This document shows, in pieces, positions 1 through 8,877 of a stretch of DNA of 59,854 nucleotides. This DNA is from Lachnospiraceae bacterium (GTDB taxonomy: Bacteria; Bacillota; Clostridia; Lachnospirales; Lachnospiraceae), in assembly GCA_900769175.1 (NCBI GenBank), contig CAAGFP010000224.1, positions 1 to 59,854 of the forward strand, in the 5' to 3' direction. Both the position numbers and the translations under genes were made by a program. A model generated the notes under the pieces. That model worked only from the letters and a program-made list of their open reading frames with translations. It made no database searches and was not told the DNA's origin. How positions within the stretch are numbered: the stretch's first letter is position 1; every line of letters starts with the position of its first letter.

Positions 1-381
1 AATCACTTTGTATTCTTTTTTAAGATTCTCAATAATATTTTCGGGATAATCTGCCGCCCGGGTCAATACGGTAATGGGATCAATTCTTTGATCATTTACG
101 ATAATGACTCCGTCTTTTTTCAAAAAGTGAGCATATCTTAATGCTTCCATTCTCTCAAAAGCAATTAATACATCCGCCTGTCCCTCTTCCACTATGGGTT
201 CGTATACTTTCTCCCCGTAACGGACAAACGTCACAACGCTTCCGCCTCTTTGTGCCATACCATGAACTTCGGATAATTTCACATCATATCCTGCCATGGT
301 AGTAATCCCTCCTAAAATCCGGCTGGTAAGCAGAGTACCCTGTCCACCAACGCCAACAATCATAATATTTTTGGTTTCCAT
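1..381 (-). CDS. iorB: Indolepyruvate:ferredoxin oxidoreductase beta subunit (partial, C-terminus outside window)
   Basis: The first 127 residues of the beta (gamma-type) subunit that, with IorA, oxidatively decarboxylates aryl pyruvates such as indolepyruvate to aryl-acetyl-CoA while reducing ferredoxin, in the cytoplasm of anaerobes. The start ATG (379-381) is followed by METKNIMIVGVGGQGT, the glycine-rich GVGGQG signature of the POR gamma/IorB family, then EVHGMAQRGGSV, also typical of the family. The reading frame is open to the window edge, so the protein is cut at its C-terminal side only by the window. It lies 14 bases downstream of iorA on the same strand, with AGGAGAG as ribosome site, so the two are cotranscribed and form the enzyme together. 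Too short for the track cut-off but clear by translation. Confident in family; exact substrate range is inferred. Confidence 0.9.
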   Translation of the reverse strand, partial: METKNIMIVGVGGQGTLLTSRILGGITTMAGYDVKLSEVHGMAQRGGSVVTFVRYGEKVYEPIVEEGQADVLIAFERMEALRYAHFLKKDGVIIVNDQRIDPITVLTRAADYPENIIENLKKEYKVI

Positions 382-395
382 TCTCAGTACTCTCC

Positions 396-2135
396 TTATT
401 TCGCTATTCTTTCTATTGCACCGAATTTGCACCTGCTCATACAAAGGCCACAGCCGTTACACATGGTATCATCAATTACTACTTTTTTGTTTTCTCCCAT
501 TCTCATTGCAGGGCAACCGGGCATTAAGCATACTTTACAAGCCTTACACTTTGCGTCGTCAACCTTACAGTAGTGGGTAGGAATATTGGATTTGAGCAAA
601 ACACAGGGAGATTTCGTAATAATAACAGAAACTGCATCTCTTTGCGTTTCTCGCTTAACAAGTTCTTCCAATGCTTCAACATCAAAAGCATTTACTTCAT
701 ATACATGCTCAATTCCCAAAGCCTTACAAAGATTGTAAAGATTGATGGCATAAGTTTCCTCTCCCATCAATGTCTTTCCGGTTGCCGCATGGTCCTGATG
801 TCCGGTCATTCCGGTGGTGGAATTATCCAGAATCATAACCGTTCCGGTTCCTTTGTTATAAACCATGTTCATAAGGGAGTTAATACCGGTATGTAAAAAG
901 GTGGAATCACCAATTAATGCAACCCAGTTTTTGATATAATCTTTTCCTTTTGCCTTTTCCATTCCATGAAGTGTGGAAATACTTGCACCCATACATACTG
1001 TGGTTTCAATTACTCCAAGCGGGGGAGCAGAACCAAGTGTATAACAGCCGATATCTCCCGCACCGTGAATTTTTAATTTGTTCAGCACGGAATAGACGCT
1101 TCTGTGAGGACAGCCCGGGCAAAGAATCGGGGGGCGGCCCGGGACTTGGGCAGCCTGTTTACTATTTACATCCTGTCCTAAAATCGCCTTTCTGATTAAG
1201 TTTGCACTGTATTCTCCCTGACGGGTAAAAATCTCTTTTCCGATTGCCTTAATTCCCCAGGATTTCACCTGTTCTTCAATCACCGGCTCCAATTCTTCCA
1301 CTATGTAAAGGGTTTCTACATTAGCGGCAAATTCCTCAATCAGCTTCTTCGGAAGCGGATGCACCAGGCCAAGTTTTAATACGGAAGCATTGGGCAGCAC
1401 TTCTTTTACATATTGATAAGGAATACCGCTTGTTATGACACCAATCTTCTTATCTGCATATTCAACTTTATTGACTGCCATGCTGCAGGCATCTTCTGCC
1501 ATACGGTTTAATCGTTCTTCCACAAAAAGATGTCTTGCTTTCGCATTCGCAGGAACCATAACATTTTTCTGCGGATTCTTTTCATAAGGCTTATCTTCTG
1601 TTTCCTTTCTTTCACCGAGTTCCACAAACCCCTGGGAATGCGCAAGGCGTGTGGTAGTTCTGACCATAATCGGAGTATCATATTTCTCACTTAATTCAAA
1701 AGCTTCCTTCATGAATTCTTTTGCTTCATAACTGTCGGAAGGCTCAAGCACCGGAATCTGTGCCGTTCTTGCCACACTTCTGGAATCCTGCTCATTCTGG
1801 GAAGAGTATAATCCGGGATCATCTGCCGCAGCCAAAACAAGACCTCCGTTTACACCGATATAAGACACGGTAAACAAAGGATCGCTTGCAACATTGACTC
1901 CCACATGTTTCATACTGGCCATTGCCCTGACACCGCTTATTGATGCACCGATTGCAACCTCCATCGCAACCTTCTCATTCGGTGACCATTCGCAGTAAAT
2001 TTCAGGATATTTTACTATGTTTTCACTAATTTCCGTACTCGGGGTTCCGGGATAAGCTGCAGAAACTTTTACCCCAGCTTCATAGGCGCCTCTTGCAATT
2101 GCCTCGTTCCCAAGCATTAATTTCTTTTCGCTCAA
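396..2135 (-). CDS. iorA: Indolepyruvate:ferredoxin oxidoreductase alpha subunit
   Basis: Catalytic TPP- and Fe-S-containing subunit (579 residues, normal family length is about 580-620). The N-terminal half is the pyrimidine-binding domain (MLGNEAIARGAYEAG, then AAYPGTPSTEI, which is diagnostic for IorA). A TPP-binding region follows (GDSTFLHTGINS near residue 410, with GMTGHQDH). The C-terminus carries a two-cluster ferredoxin domain with CKACKVCLMPGCP and CNGCGLCMSRC in the last 60 residues, consistent with 2[4Fe-4S]. The chosen start is TTG, eight bases after GAGGA; the family usually begins close to the LMLGNEA segment, so the in-frame ATG six codons in (2117) is an alternative. The product would degrade aromatic amino acids after transamination or, in reverse, make aryl pyruvates. 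First gene of the iorAB operon. Confidence 0.95.
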   Translation of the reverse strand: MSEKKLMLGNEAIARGAYEAGVKVSAAYPGTPSTEISENIVKYPEIYCEWSPNEKVAMEVAIGASISGVRAMASMKHVGVNVASDPLFTVSYIGVNGGLVLAAADDPGLYSSQNEQDSRSVARTAQIPVLEPSDSYEAKEFMKEAFELSEKYDTPIMVRTTTRLAHSQGFVELGERKETEDKPYEKNPQKNVMVPANAKARHLFVEERLNRMAEDACSMAVNKVEYADKKIGVITSGIPYQYVKEVLPNASVLKLGLVHPLPKKLIEEFAANVETLYIVEELEPVIEEQVKSWGIKAIGKEIFTRQGEYSANLIRKAILGQDVNSKQAAQVPGRPPILCPGCPHRSVYSVLNKLKIHGAGDIGCYTLGSAPPLGVIETTVCMGASISTLHGMEKAKGKDYIKNWVALIGDSTFLHTGINSLMNMVYNKGTGTVMILDNSTTGMTGHQDHAATGKTLMGEETYAINLYNLCKALGIEHVYEVNAFDVEALEELVKRETQRDAVSVIITKSPCVLLKSNIPTHYCKVDDAKCKACKVCLMPGCPAMRMGENKKVVIDDTMCNGCGLCMSRCKFGAIERIAK

Positions 2136-2214
2136 TTTCTTTTCCTCATATCTTAAGTTGTAGTATTATCCCCTCTCCAGGGTAAAGGCATATTCGAATG
2201 AATCCGGATACTTA

Positions 2215-2276
2215 CGCGCGAGTGCGCATTCTTCGCGGAGCGTTTTTGTATAATAGAAATCTTCCAATTTCTATTA
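2215..2276. repeat. GC-rich motif plus hairpin, copy 1 of a dispersed element
   Basis: The motif CGCGCGAGTGCGCATTCTT (2215-2233) recurs exactly at 55532-55550 and, in its first 15 bases, at 55501-55515. Here it is followed by an inverted repeat whose arms ATAATAGAAAT and ATTTCTATTAT flank the six-base loop CTTCCA (about 2249-2276). The same order, motif then perfect hairpin, is seen at 55.5 kb with a different stem. The element lies between the 3' end of the RNase P RNA and iorA. No U-tract follows the stem, so it is not a standard terminator. Confidence 0.55.
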
Positions 2277-2284
2277 TGTAAAAA

Positions 2285-2630
2285 ATGAGAAGGACTGTAA
2301 GCCGGGTTCTGTCGAGAATGATCATCTATCTAATACCGGTGTTGCCACCGGTCTTAAGCGACCCACCTGAAAGCAGATCGGGCCAATCTGTTGCTTTCTA
2401 TTCGGTCTTGCTTCGGATGGGGTTTACATGGCTTTGTATGTTACCATACAAACGGTAGTCTCTTACACTGCCTTTCCACCCTTACCGTTAAAACGGCGGT
2501 ATATTTCTGTTGCACTAGCCTTGGAGTCACCTCCACCGGACGTTATCCGGCATCCTGCCCTGTGAAGCCCGGACTTTCCTCACCTGTCACCTTTCGGTCT
2601 GACAGCCGCGATCATTCATCCTTCTCATAT
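2285..2630 (-). ncRNA. rnpB: RNase P RNA, bacterial
   Basis: The catalytic RNA that cleaves the 5' leader from tRNA precursors. On the minus strand it contains the conserved CR-I segment GAGGAAAGTCCGGGCTTC (around 2571-2590) and near its 3' end the partner ACAGAACCCGGCTTACAG (around 2292-2309). The termini ATGAGAAGGA and TCCTTCTCAT can pair as helix P1, which sets the ends used here (uncertain by a few bases). The internal GAGGTGACTCCAAGGCTAGTG region is consistent with a type A-like architecture. About 346 bases, a normal length. It sits alone between the kinase gene and iorA and has its own promoter. Confidence 0.93.
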
Positions 2631-2640
2631 TTTATATATT

Positions 2641-2646
2641 ATTGTA
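2641..2646 (-). promoter_or_regulatory. Extended -10 element of rnpB
   Basis: On the minus strand TGTTACAAT is seen, a TGn-extended -10 box TACAAT, placed 10-11 bases before the inferred 5' end of RNase P RNA. No good -35 hexamer is visible, as is common with extended -10 promoters. It lies just beyond the stop of the upstream kinase gene. Confidence 0.5.
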
Positions 2647-2669
2647 ACACACGGATTTCTTGCGTTCCT

Positions 2670-4334
2670 TTAAACGTTAAAACAGCTTCCTCCGACAAAC
2701 TCACGAACAATCGAATTATTCGGAAGATTTGAAATATCCATGGATAAGAAGTATTCCAAAAACTTCAATAATCTCTTTGCTTCAAAGTATTCCGGATCTT
2801 CCGGCTTTACGCTGTATAAAAGCGGTTCTGCCGAAGCCTTCAGTGCTGCAAGTTCATAGATCAATGTTGAATTAAACATTGCATCTGCACTTTCCTGATA
2901 CGGGAAAATATTCTCCATTTCACCTCTTCTGACCGAGGGCCACATGGATATGGTCCGTTGTGCCGAAGCACCCCTGGTTCTGAAATCACGCACCATTCTT
3001 CGAAGAAGGCGCCCGTCTGTCGTCGGAATCCGGTTATGCTCATCAATATTTAAGGTGGTAAGCGCACTAATATAAATTTTAAACTTACTTTCCATGGGAA
3101 GGGAAGCCGACATCCGGTCATTCAATGCATGAATTCCTTCTATTACCAGAATATCATCCGGTCCTAATTTCTTCACATTTCCCTTATACTCTCTTCTTCC
3201 GGTTTTAAAATTGAAAGTAGGAAGTTCCACTTCTTCTCCGGCTAAAAGTTTACACATATCTTCATTAAAAAGTTTTACATCGATTGCTTCAAGACATTCG
3301 AAATTATAATCACCGTTTTCATCCAAAGGCGTGTCTTCCCGATTAACGAAATAATCGTCTACCGCGATGGGATGCGGCTTTAAACCATGAGTACGAAGCT
3401 GAACGGAAAGACGGTGTGAAAAGGTTGTCTTTCCGGAAGAGGAAGGTCCTGCAATCATGACGAATTTTACCCCAGAACGATTGGCAATCTGATTGGCAAT
3501 CTCACCGATTCGCATCTCCTGAAGTGCTTCCTGAACCAGCACCATCTCATTCATTTCGCCTGCACAGATACAATCATTTAAGTCGCCGACTGTATCAATT
3601 CCCAACTTTTCTCCCCACTGTGTCGAACGCATCATATTGTCAAACAACTTATTAAGCGGCTTAAATTCAGGAAGAATTGCTGGATTCTTCATCGCGGGAA
3701 GATTCAGAATAAAGCCTCCGTTTAAGCAGAGCACTTCGAAAAGTTTAATATATCCCGCACTCGGTAACATAAAGCCGTAATAATAATCATAATAGCCTTC
3801 AATCTCATAAACATTAATAACGGAACTTTTCCGATAGCGGCAAAGCTTCACCTTATCCATCATTCCCTGGGAAGCAAACAATTTCTCTGCTTTCTTAACA
3901 GGCATGGAAAATTTATTGATCGGAATATTTGCTTTCACCATTTCAGCCATACGTGCTTCAATTGCCCCTGCAAGCTCTGATGTAACCTCGAAGTCTCCGA
4001 TTTTACTGAAATAGTATCCGGTATTCATGGAAAATTCCATTTTGATTTTCTTTATTTTATCCGCTCCGATTACATCCGTTGCCGCTTTGATAAATAAAAG
4101 AGTGGCTGTTCTCATATAGGCACGGTATCCGGAAGGAGTAGAGAAATCGCGAAACGTAATATCCATTCCATCCTCGATGGGTTTGCCCAGCTCCCTGATT
4201 TTATTATCTGCGATAGCAAGGGCAATTCCGTAAGGATAATCATCCTGATACTCATCGGCAATCTGTCTAAATGTCGTGCCGGACGGATATTCCTTTAAAA
4301 TATTGTTAATTTTTACTTTACAAACATCACCCAT
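2670..4334 (-). CDS. Nucleoside (uridine) kinase-like P-loop protein with N-terminal TGS/ThrRS-type domains
   Basis: A 554-residue protein of the family in which a uridine-kinase/phosphoribulokinase domain is fused behind a region resembling the TGS and second additional domain of threonyl-tRNA synthetase. Seen directly: a TGS-like start (KVKINNILKEYPSGTTFRQIA, residues 6-26, split here for description), a SAD-like segment to about 180, and a kinase domain with Walker A GPSSSGKTTF at residues 296-305 and VDDYF shortly after. The ATG has GGAGG nine bases upstream. The family is common in Clostridia; members are annotated as nucleoside kinases, but the biological substrate is not established and could be an RNA- or tRNA-linked nucleotide given the N-terminal domains. 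First cistron after the Nif3-like gene (20-base gap). Confidence 0.85.
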   Translation of the reverse strand: MGDVCKVKINNILKEYPSGTTFRQIADEYQDDYPYGIALAIADNKIRELGKPIEDGMDITFRDFSTPSGYRAYMRTATLLFIKAATDVIGADKIKKIKMEFSMNTGYYFSKIGDFEVTSELAGAIEARMAEMVKANIPINKFSMPVKKAEKLFASQGMMDKVKLCRYRKSSVINVYEIEGYYDYYYGFMLPSAGYIKLFEVLCLNGGFILNLPAMKNPAILPEFKPLNKLFDNMMRSTQWGEKLGIDTVGDLNDCICAGEMNEMVLVQEALQEMRIGEIANQIANRSGVKFVMIAGPSSSGKTTFSHRLSVQLRTHGLKPHPIAVDDYFVNREDTPLDENGDYNFECLEAIDVKLFNEDMCKLLAGEEVELPTFNFKTGRREYKGNVKKLGPDDILVIEGIHALNDRMSASLPMESKFKIYISALTTLNIDEHNRIPTTDGRLLRRMVRDFRTRGASAQRTISMWPSVRRGEMENIFPYQESADAMFNSTLIYELAALKASAEPLLYSVKPEDPEYFEAKRLLKFLEYFLSMDISNLPNNSIVREFVGGSCFNV

Positions 4335-4354
4335 AATTCTACCTCCTGATTCTT

Positions 4355-5137
4355 TTATAGTTTTCTGCCTAAATCGGTCTGTGTACTCTTTATTGCATCA
4401 AGCTGCGGCAATTCTCTTTTCAGATAATCCGCAATGTATGGAATAAAAATCTTCTCCAGACCGAAATGACCTGCATCAATGATACAAAGTCCCATGGATA
4501 CAGCATCCAGCGCAGTGTGATAATCTATATCCCCCGTGATAATCACATCGCATTTTTTCTCGATTGCTTTCGGAATCATGCTCTTCCCGGAGCCGGTAGA
4601 AATTGCCGCAATTTCAATTTCTTTTTCCAAATCCCCGTAAACCGTCACAAAGGGCAGCCTGAATTTCCCTTTCACAAATTCTGCAATCGTTTCCAGATTC
4701 TGTGGATTTCGAAGCTTACCGAAACGTCCGATTCCTTCTTTGGAAATGTCATCCTCATAGGTGACATCCAAAACAGACGAATTGACAAGTTCTATTTCTT
4801 CCGCTGCCGCATCTGCCATTCCCATTACATCGAAATTCGTGTGCATGCTGTACAATGCAATTTTATTCTCTGCCAGTTTCAGAATTCTCCGTCCAATCAA
4901 GTCGTCGGAACAGACGCGTTTCATTGGACCGAAAATAAGCGGATGATGCGTCAAAAGCATATCTGCCCCGACACGGATTGCTTCATCTATGACCTCATCC
5001 GTTGCATCAACGGCAATCAGCACCCGTTTCACTTCATTCATCCTGTCTCCGACTAAAAACCCGGAATTATCCCATTTCAGGGCAAAGGAAGGCGGTGACA
5101 ATTCTTCCAAAACAGCAATGATATCTTCACATTTCAT
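4355..5137 (-). CDS. Nif3-like dinuclear metal-centre protein (YqfO family)
   Basis: A 260-residue protein of the NIF3/DUF34 family, often labelled GTP cyclohydrolase I type 2 homolog although that activity is doubtful. Metal-ligand motifs are visible: MLLTHHPLIF near residue 62 and DAGHFGLEK near residue 221, plus an internal ALYSMHTNFD. It is the short form, lacking the roughly 100-residue insertion found in some Bacillus members. GGAGGG precedes the ATG by seven bases. It follows trmK by 24 bases, and the rpoD-trmK-nif3 order is widely conserved in Firmicutes, which suggests cotranscription and perhaps a shared role in tRNA or nucleotide metabolism. Function remains unknown. Confidence 0.88.
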   Translation of the reverse strand: MKCEDIIAVLEELSPPSFALKWDNSGFLVGDRMNEVKRVLIAVDATDEVIDEAIRVGADMLLTHHPLIFGPMKRVCSDDLIGRRILKLAENKIALYSMHTNFDVMGMADAAAEEIELVNSSVLDVTYEDDISKEGIGRFGKLRNPQNLETIAEFVKGKFRLPFVTVYGDLEKEIEIAAISTGSGKSMIPKAIEKKCDVIITGDIDYHTALDAVSMGLCIIDAGHFGLEKIFIPYIADYLKRELPQLDAIKSTQTDLGRKL

Positions 5138-5161
5138 ATGTAACCCTCCGAAGTCATGCGT

Positions 5162-5908
5162 TTATATGCTTTTTTCTAACACTTCAAGTTCCCAGATAAT
5201 CCGGGTCAGGCGTTCCTTGCATCTGTCCGAATCTTCTTTTTTTAATTGACGGGCAATCTCTTTTAATCGAAGCCGTTCTTTCATTTGATAAGTTTCATAC
5301 TCCCCGTTCCCTGCGCGAACCTGTTTGGGATAAAAATAACAGGACGCCTTCTCAGCCGGCAGCGCGTATAACTTTTTTCGCATCCGTGAAAGAAAGTCCG
5401 GAAAAGACTCTGTATTAAAATATGCAAATTCCCGGTTCGGATGCACCATCATGGCAAAGTAATATTTCCCGTCCTCTTCAACCAGATATTCCTCCATACA
5501 GTCAAACTGCCATTCACTGAGACAGAAACGGACCAGTTCAAGCTCGGATTGCAACTGAAAAATACAATATTTTGTTCCGGAAACCTGTTTCCTTCCTTTG
5601 TATATAATTTCAAGGCCTAAGGGTCCACCCATTCCGGCAATGACGAAAGCAGAAACTTCCCCGGGAGCGATCTTTTCAAAACCGTTCGAAAGCCTTGTCT
5701 CAATCACGTCATCCAATTCGTTTTCCGAAATATGTTCTTTGGCACGCTCAAGCGGACCAATATTTACATCCGCAGCGATAATTCTGTCACAAAGTTTTCT
5801 TTCTGCCAGTTTAATGGATAAAAAGCCGTGGTCACATCCGATATCTGCAAGGGAATCAACCGGTTTTACCATTCCGGCAATCATGTTCAGACGCTTGCTT
5901 AACTCCAT
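5162..5908 (-). CDS. trmK: tRNA (adenine-22-N1)-methyltransferase
   Basis: A 248-residue SAM-dependent methyltransferase that makes m1A22 in tRNA. The SAM-binding motif ADIGCDHGFLSIKLAE is at residues 21-36, with IAADVNIGPLERA as motif II and FVIAGMGGPLGLEII as motif IV/V of the TrmK (DUF633) family. The C-terminal third is basic and helical, as expected for tRNA contact. Length is typical. It starts 12 bases after the rpoD stop, with AGGAGAGG ahead of the ATG, so it is part of the dnaG-rpoD operon. High confidence in family; the modified position is from the family. Confidence 0.92.
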   Translation of the reverse strand: MELSKRLNMIAGMVKPVDSLADIGCDHGFLSIKLAERKLCDRIIAADVNIGPLERAKEHISENELDDVIETRLSNGFEKIAPGEVSAFVIAGMGGPLGLEIIYKGRKQVSGTKYCIFQLQSELELVRFCLSEWQFDCMEEYLVEEDGKYYFAMMVHPNREFAYFNTESFPDFLSRMRKKLYALPAEKASCYFYPKQVRAGNGEYETYQMKERLRLKEIARQLKKEDSDRCKERLTRIIWELEVLEKSI

Positions 5909-5919
5909 TTGGGCCTCTC

Positions 5920-7047
5920 CTATTCAAGGAAATCTTTTAACTTTCTGCTTCTGCTCGGATGACGAAGTTTTCTTAATGCTTTCGCTTCAATCTGACGGAT
6001 ACGTTCTCTGGTAACACCGAATTCCTGACCAACTTCTTCCAGAGTGCGGGCTCTTCCGTCATCCAGTCCGAAACGGAGACGCAGAACTCTTTGCTCCCTT
6101 TCCGTTAAGTCTGCAAGCACCTCTGAGAGTTGCTCTCTAAGCAGGGTAAAGGTTGCCGCCTCTGCCGGAACCGGTACATTATCATCCTGAATAAAATCTC
6201 CTAAATGGCTGTCTTCTTCTTCGCCAATCGGAGTTTCAAGAGAAACGGGTTCCTGTGAAATCTTTAAAATCTCCCTTACTCTCTCTTCCGGCATCTTTAA
6301 TTCGGCAGCAATCTCTTCCGGGGTCGGTTCACGACCTAAATCCTGAAGCAACTGACGGCTGACACGGATTAGTTTATTAATGGTTTCTACCATATGAACC
6401 GGAATACGGATTGTTCTTGCCTGATCGGCAATTGCTCTTGTAATGGCCTGACGAATCCACCAGGTTGCGTAGGTAGAAAACTTATATCCTTTTCTGTAAT
6501 CAAATTTCTCAACCGCTTTAATCAAACCGAGATTTCCTTCCTGAATTAAATCAAGGAATAAAAGGCCGCGCCCTACATATCTTTTGGCTATGCTGACAAC
6601 AAGCCGGAGGTTTGCTTCCGCAAGACGTCTTTTTGCGTCCTGATCCCCCATTTCCATCTTTTTGGCAAGTTCAATTTCTTCTTCCGCGCTCAAAAGGGGC
6701 ACTTTTCCAATCTCTTTTAAGTACATTCTGACCGGGTCTTCGATACTGATTCCTTCCGGGATGGATAAATCAATATTATCAACGTCGACATCGACATCCA
6801 TTTCTCCTTCTTCGATTAAAAGTTCATCCACGGGAATATCATCATCTTCATCCTCAGTCATACGGATGACATCAACATTGTTTTGCTCTAAGGTTTCCAG
6901 AATCTTTTCAAACTGTTCTTCCTCAAGCGACATATCATTGAAAAATGCGTTGATTTCTTTATAATCCATTTCATTTTTCTTCTTTTTTGCCAATGCCAGA
7001 AGGTCCTTTAACTTTTCTTCAAATTTAAGTTGTGTACTTTCGTCCAT
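5920..7047 (-). CDS. rpoD: Primary sigma factor RpoD (SigA)
   Basis: The housekeeping sigma factor that directs RNA polymerase to -10/-35 promoters. 375 residues, the usual size in Gram-positives. Regions in order: a short region 1.1-like N-terminus with a strongly acidic stretch (DEDDDIPVDELL, then MDVDVDVDN, about 63-95); region 1.2 (DPVRMYLKEIG); region 2 (RLVVSIAKRYVGRG, then FDYRKGYKFSTYATWWIRQA, the -10 recognition helix); region 3 (IRIPVHMVETI); region 4.2 (FGVTRERIRQIEAKALRKLRHP). AAAGGA lies ahead of the ATG. It follows dnaG by 37 bases, the classic macromolecular-synthesis arrangement, without rpsU. Confidence 0.97.
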   Translation of the reverse strand: MDESTQLKFEEKLKDLLALAKKKKNEMDYKEINAFFNDMSLEEEQFEKILETLEQNNVDVIRMTEDEDDDIPVDELLIEEGEMDVDVDVDNIDLSIPEGISIEDPVRMYLKEIGKVPLLSAEEEIELAKKMEMGDQDAKRRLAEANLRLVVSIAKRYVGRGLLFLDLIQEGNLGLIKAVEKFDYRKGYKFSTYATWWIRQAITRAIADQARTIRIPVHMVETINKLIRVSRQLLQDLGREPTPEEIAAELKMPEERVREILKISQEPVSLETPIGEEEDSHLGDFIQDDNVPVPAEAATFTLLREQLSEVLADLTEREQRVLRLRFGLDDGRARTLEEVGQEFGVTRERIRQIEAKALRKLRHPSRSRKLKDFLE

Positions 7048-7084
7048 TTTTAAACATCCTTTCCGTCTGATTGGGCTTATTTAT

Positions 7085-8862
7085 TTATTCATTCATAATA
7101 ATTCGGATTTTTTCTAATTCCTGAAGTGCTTTTTTTCCGGCAATCACCTCGTTTATGGCGTTCATATCGGTTCCGGACTTCATGGAATAAAACTGATTAC
7201 TCTTTCTTTTCACACTCAGGACAATGTCCTTAAAAGCCTTCTCTTTTTCTTCTTTCGTATTAATCTGTTCCAGATAAGTATTGAACAGACTGCTGATCCT
7301 GCTTTGTTCATCAGCATCATCCACCATGGAAATCAAAGCGGCAGGTTCCGGTATGATTCCGGCATCCAGCTGTCCGAAAAATTTCTCTGCAACATAATGA
7401 TAGGTTTCATCCAGGAAATCATTCGCAGAAATGTATTTTTTTATCTGGGAATAAAGCCCCGGGGAATCTGCCAGGAAGGTAAGCAGAAGTTCCTCGTCTC
7501 GAAACTTTGCTTCTTCTTTTTTCTTTCTTGCCTGACTGATTTCAACCGGTCTCGGTGCTATGGTGTGATTGTTTTGCAGCATGGCGGATTTCCCAACCAT
7601 CCCCCGCAGATTCTCTTCTTTGACTCCGTATTTGAGACTGATGGCCTGAATATAATTTTCACGTTCCAGATCCTCTGAGAATTCACAAAGCAGCGCGGCA
7701 ACCTCTTTAAAAAATCTTGTTTTTCCGTCAGGATCCGATAAATCATAGTTTCCTTCCTTAATCCGCACCTGAAACAGGAATGCATTCTCGGCATTTTTTA
7801 TTCTTTCTTCATATTCTCCGGCTCCCAGATTTTTAATAAATTCATCCGGGTCCTTATACGGTTTCATGTCTATCACCTTGACTGAAAGATCGAAATTCCG
7901 CAGAATCTCGATGGCGCGAAGAGCAGCTTTTACTCCCGCTCCGTCACTGTCATAGCTTAAATAGACCGTTTTGACATATCTTTTGATTAAATGGGCCTGT
8001 CCCTGTGTAAATGCCGTTCCCAGCGAAGCAACCGCTTCCGTAAATCCCGCCTGGTGCAACGCAATGACATCCATATAGCCTTCACAAAGAATCAAATAAT
8101 CTTTCCGGCTGGTCTTGGCAAAATTCAATCCGTATAAATTTCTGCTCTTATCAAAAATCTCCGTTTCGGGAGAATTAAGATATTTCGGTTCTCCCTGACC
8201 TAAAACACGTCCTCCGAATCCGATGACCCTTCCGTTTATATCCTGAATCGGGAACATCACGCGATTCCAGAATTTCGATGACATTCCGTATTTCTCACTA
8301 AAGGTCGCAAGTCCCGAATCAATCAGTTCTGAATCAGAATATCCCTTTCCCTTCAGATAAGCAATGACTTCTTTCCCATTTACGGAAGCGTATCCCAAAC
8401 CGAACCGGTTCTTTGTTTCCTCGGTAAGTTTCCGGTTTTTGAAATATTCGGTTCCGACCTGCCCTCTTTTATCCCTTAAGCATACATAATAATAGGCAGC
8501 TGCATCTTTATTAATCTGCAAAAGTCTCTGCCTTTTATACTCTTTTTTCTTTGTTTCTTCACTTTCCTGTGCCTGCGGCAGTTCGATTCCGGCCCTGTCT
8601 GCCAATGCTTTTACCGCTTCCGGGAAAGACATGTTTTCATATTTTTGAAGAAATGTATAAACATTGCCGCCTTCTCCGCAACCAAAACACTTATACATCT
8701 GTTTTGTCCTGCTTACGCTAAAGGATGGTGTTTTCTCGCTATGAAACGGGCAGCAGCAGGTATAATTATTTCCCTTTTTTTCAATCCGACGTATTGGGAA
8801 ATGACATCAACAATATCATTTCTCTGCCTTACCTCAGAAATCAGTTCTTCCGGATAATACAT
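7085..8862 (-). CDS. dnaG: DNA primase, interrupted by a -1 frameshift in an A7 run
   Basis: DNA primase makes RNA primers at replication forks. A long open frame from 8698 to 7085 carries the core: MYKCFGCGEGG (end of the CHC2 zinc domain), the RNA polymerase domain with EGYMDVIALH and YDSDGAG of the Toprim fold, and a C-terminal DnaB-binding region. The true N-terminus lies upstream in another frame: ATG at 8862, preceded by GGGAGGA, encodes MYYPEELISEVRQRNDIV and continues to YVGLKK, then the frame shifts at seven A residues (T7 on plus, 8775-8781). Adding one base restores KGNNYTCCCPFHSEKTPSF, the expected CHC2 domain. Unshifted translation stops after 49 codons. Corrected length is 592 residues, normal for the family. 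Either a sequencing/assembly error or recoding; see findings. Confidence 0.93.
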
Positions 8863-8877
8863 ATTTTCATTCCTCCC

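Noticed and set aside
296..580. Open frame on the plus strand through iorA/iorB
   Set aside because: Antisense shadow of strongly coding iorA, no ribosome site, composition unlike protein.
5920..7047. Acidic Asp-Val repeat in RpoD as a recent expansion
   Set aside because: Acidic linkers of this kind before region 1.2 are usual in clostridial sigma factors; too short to be notable.
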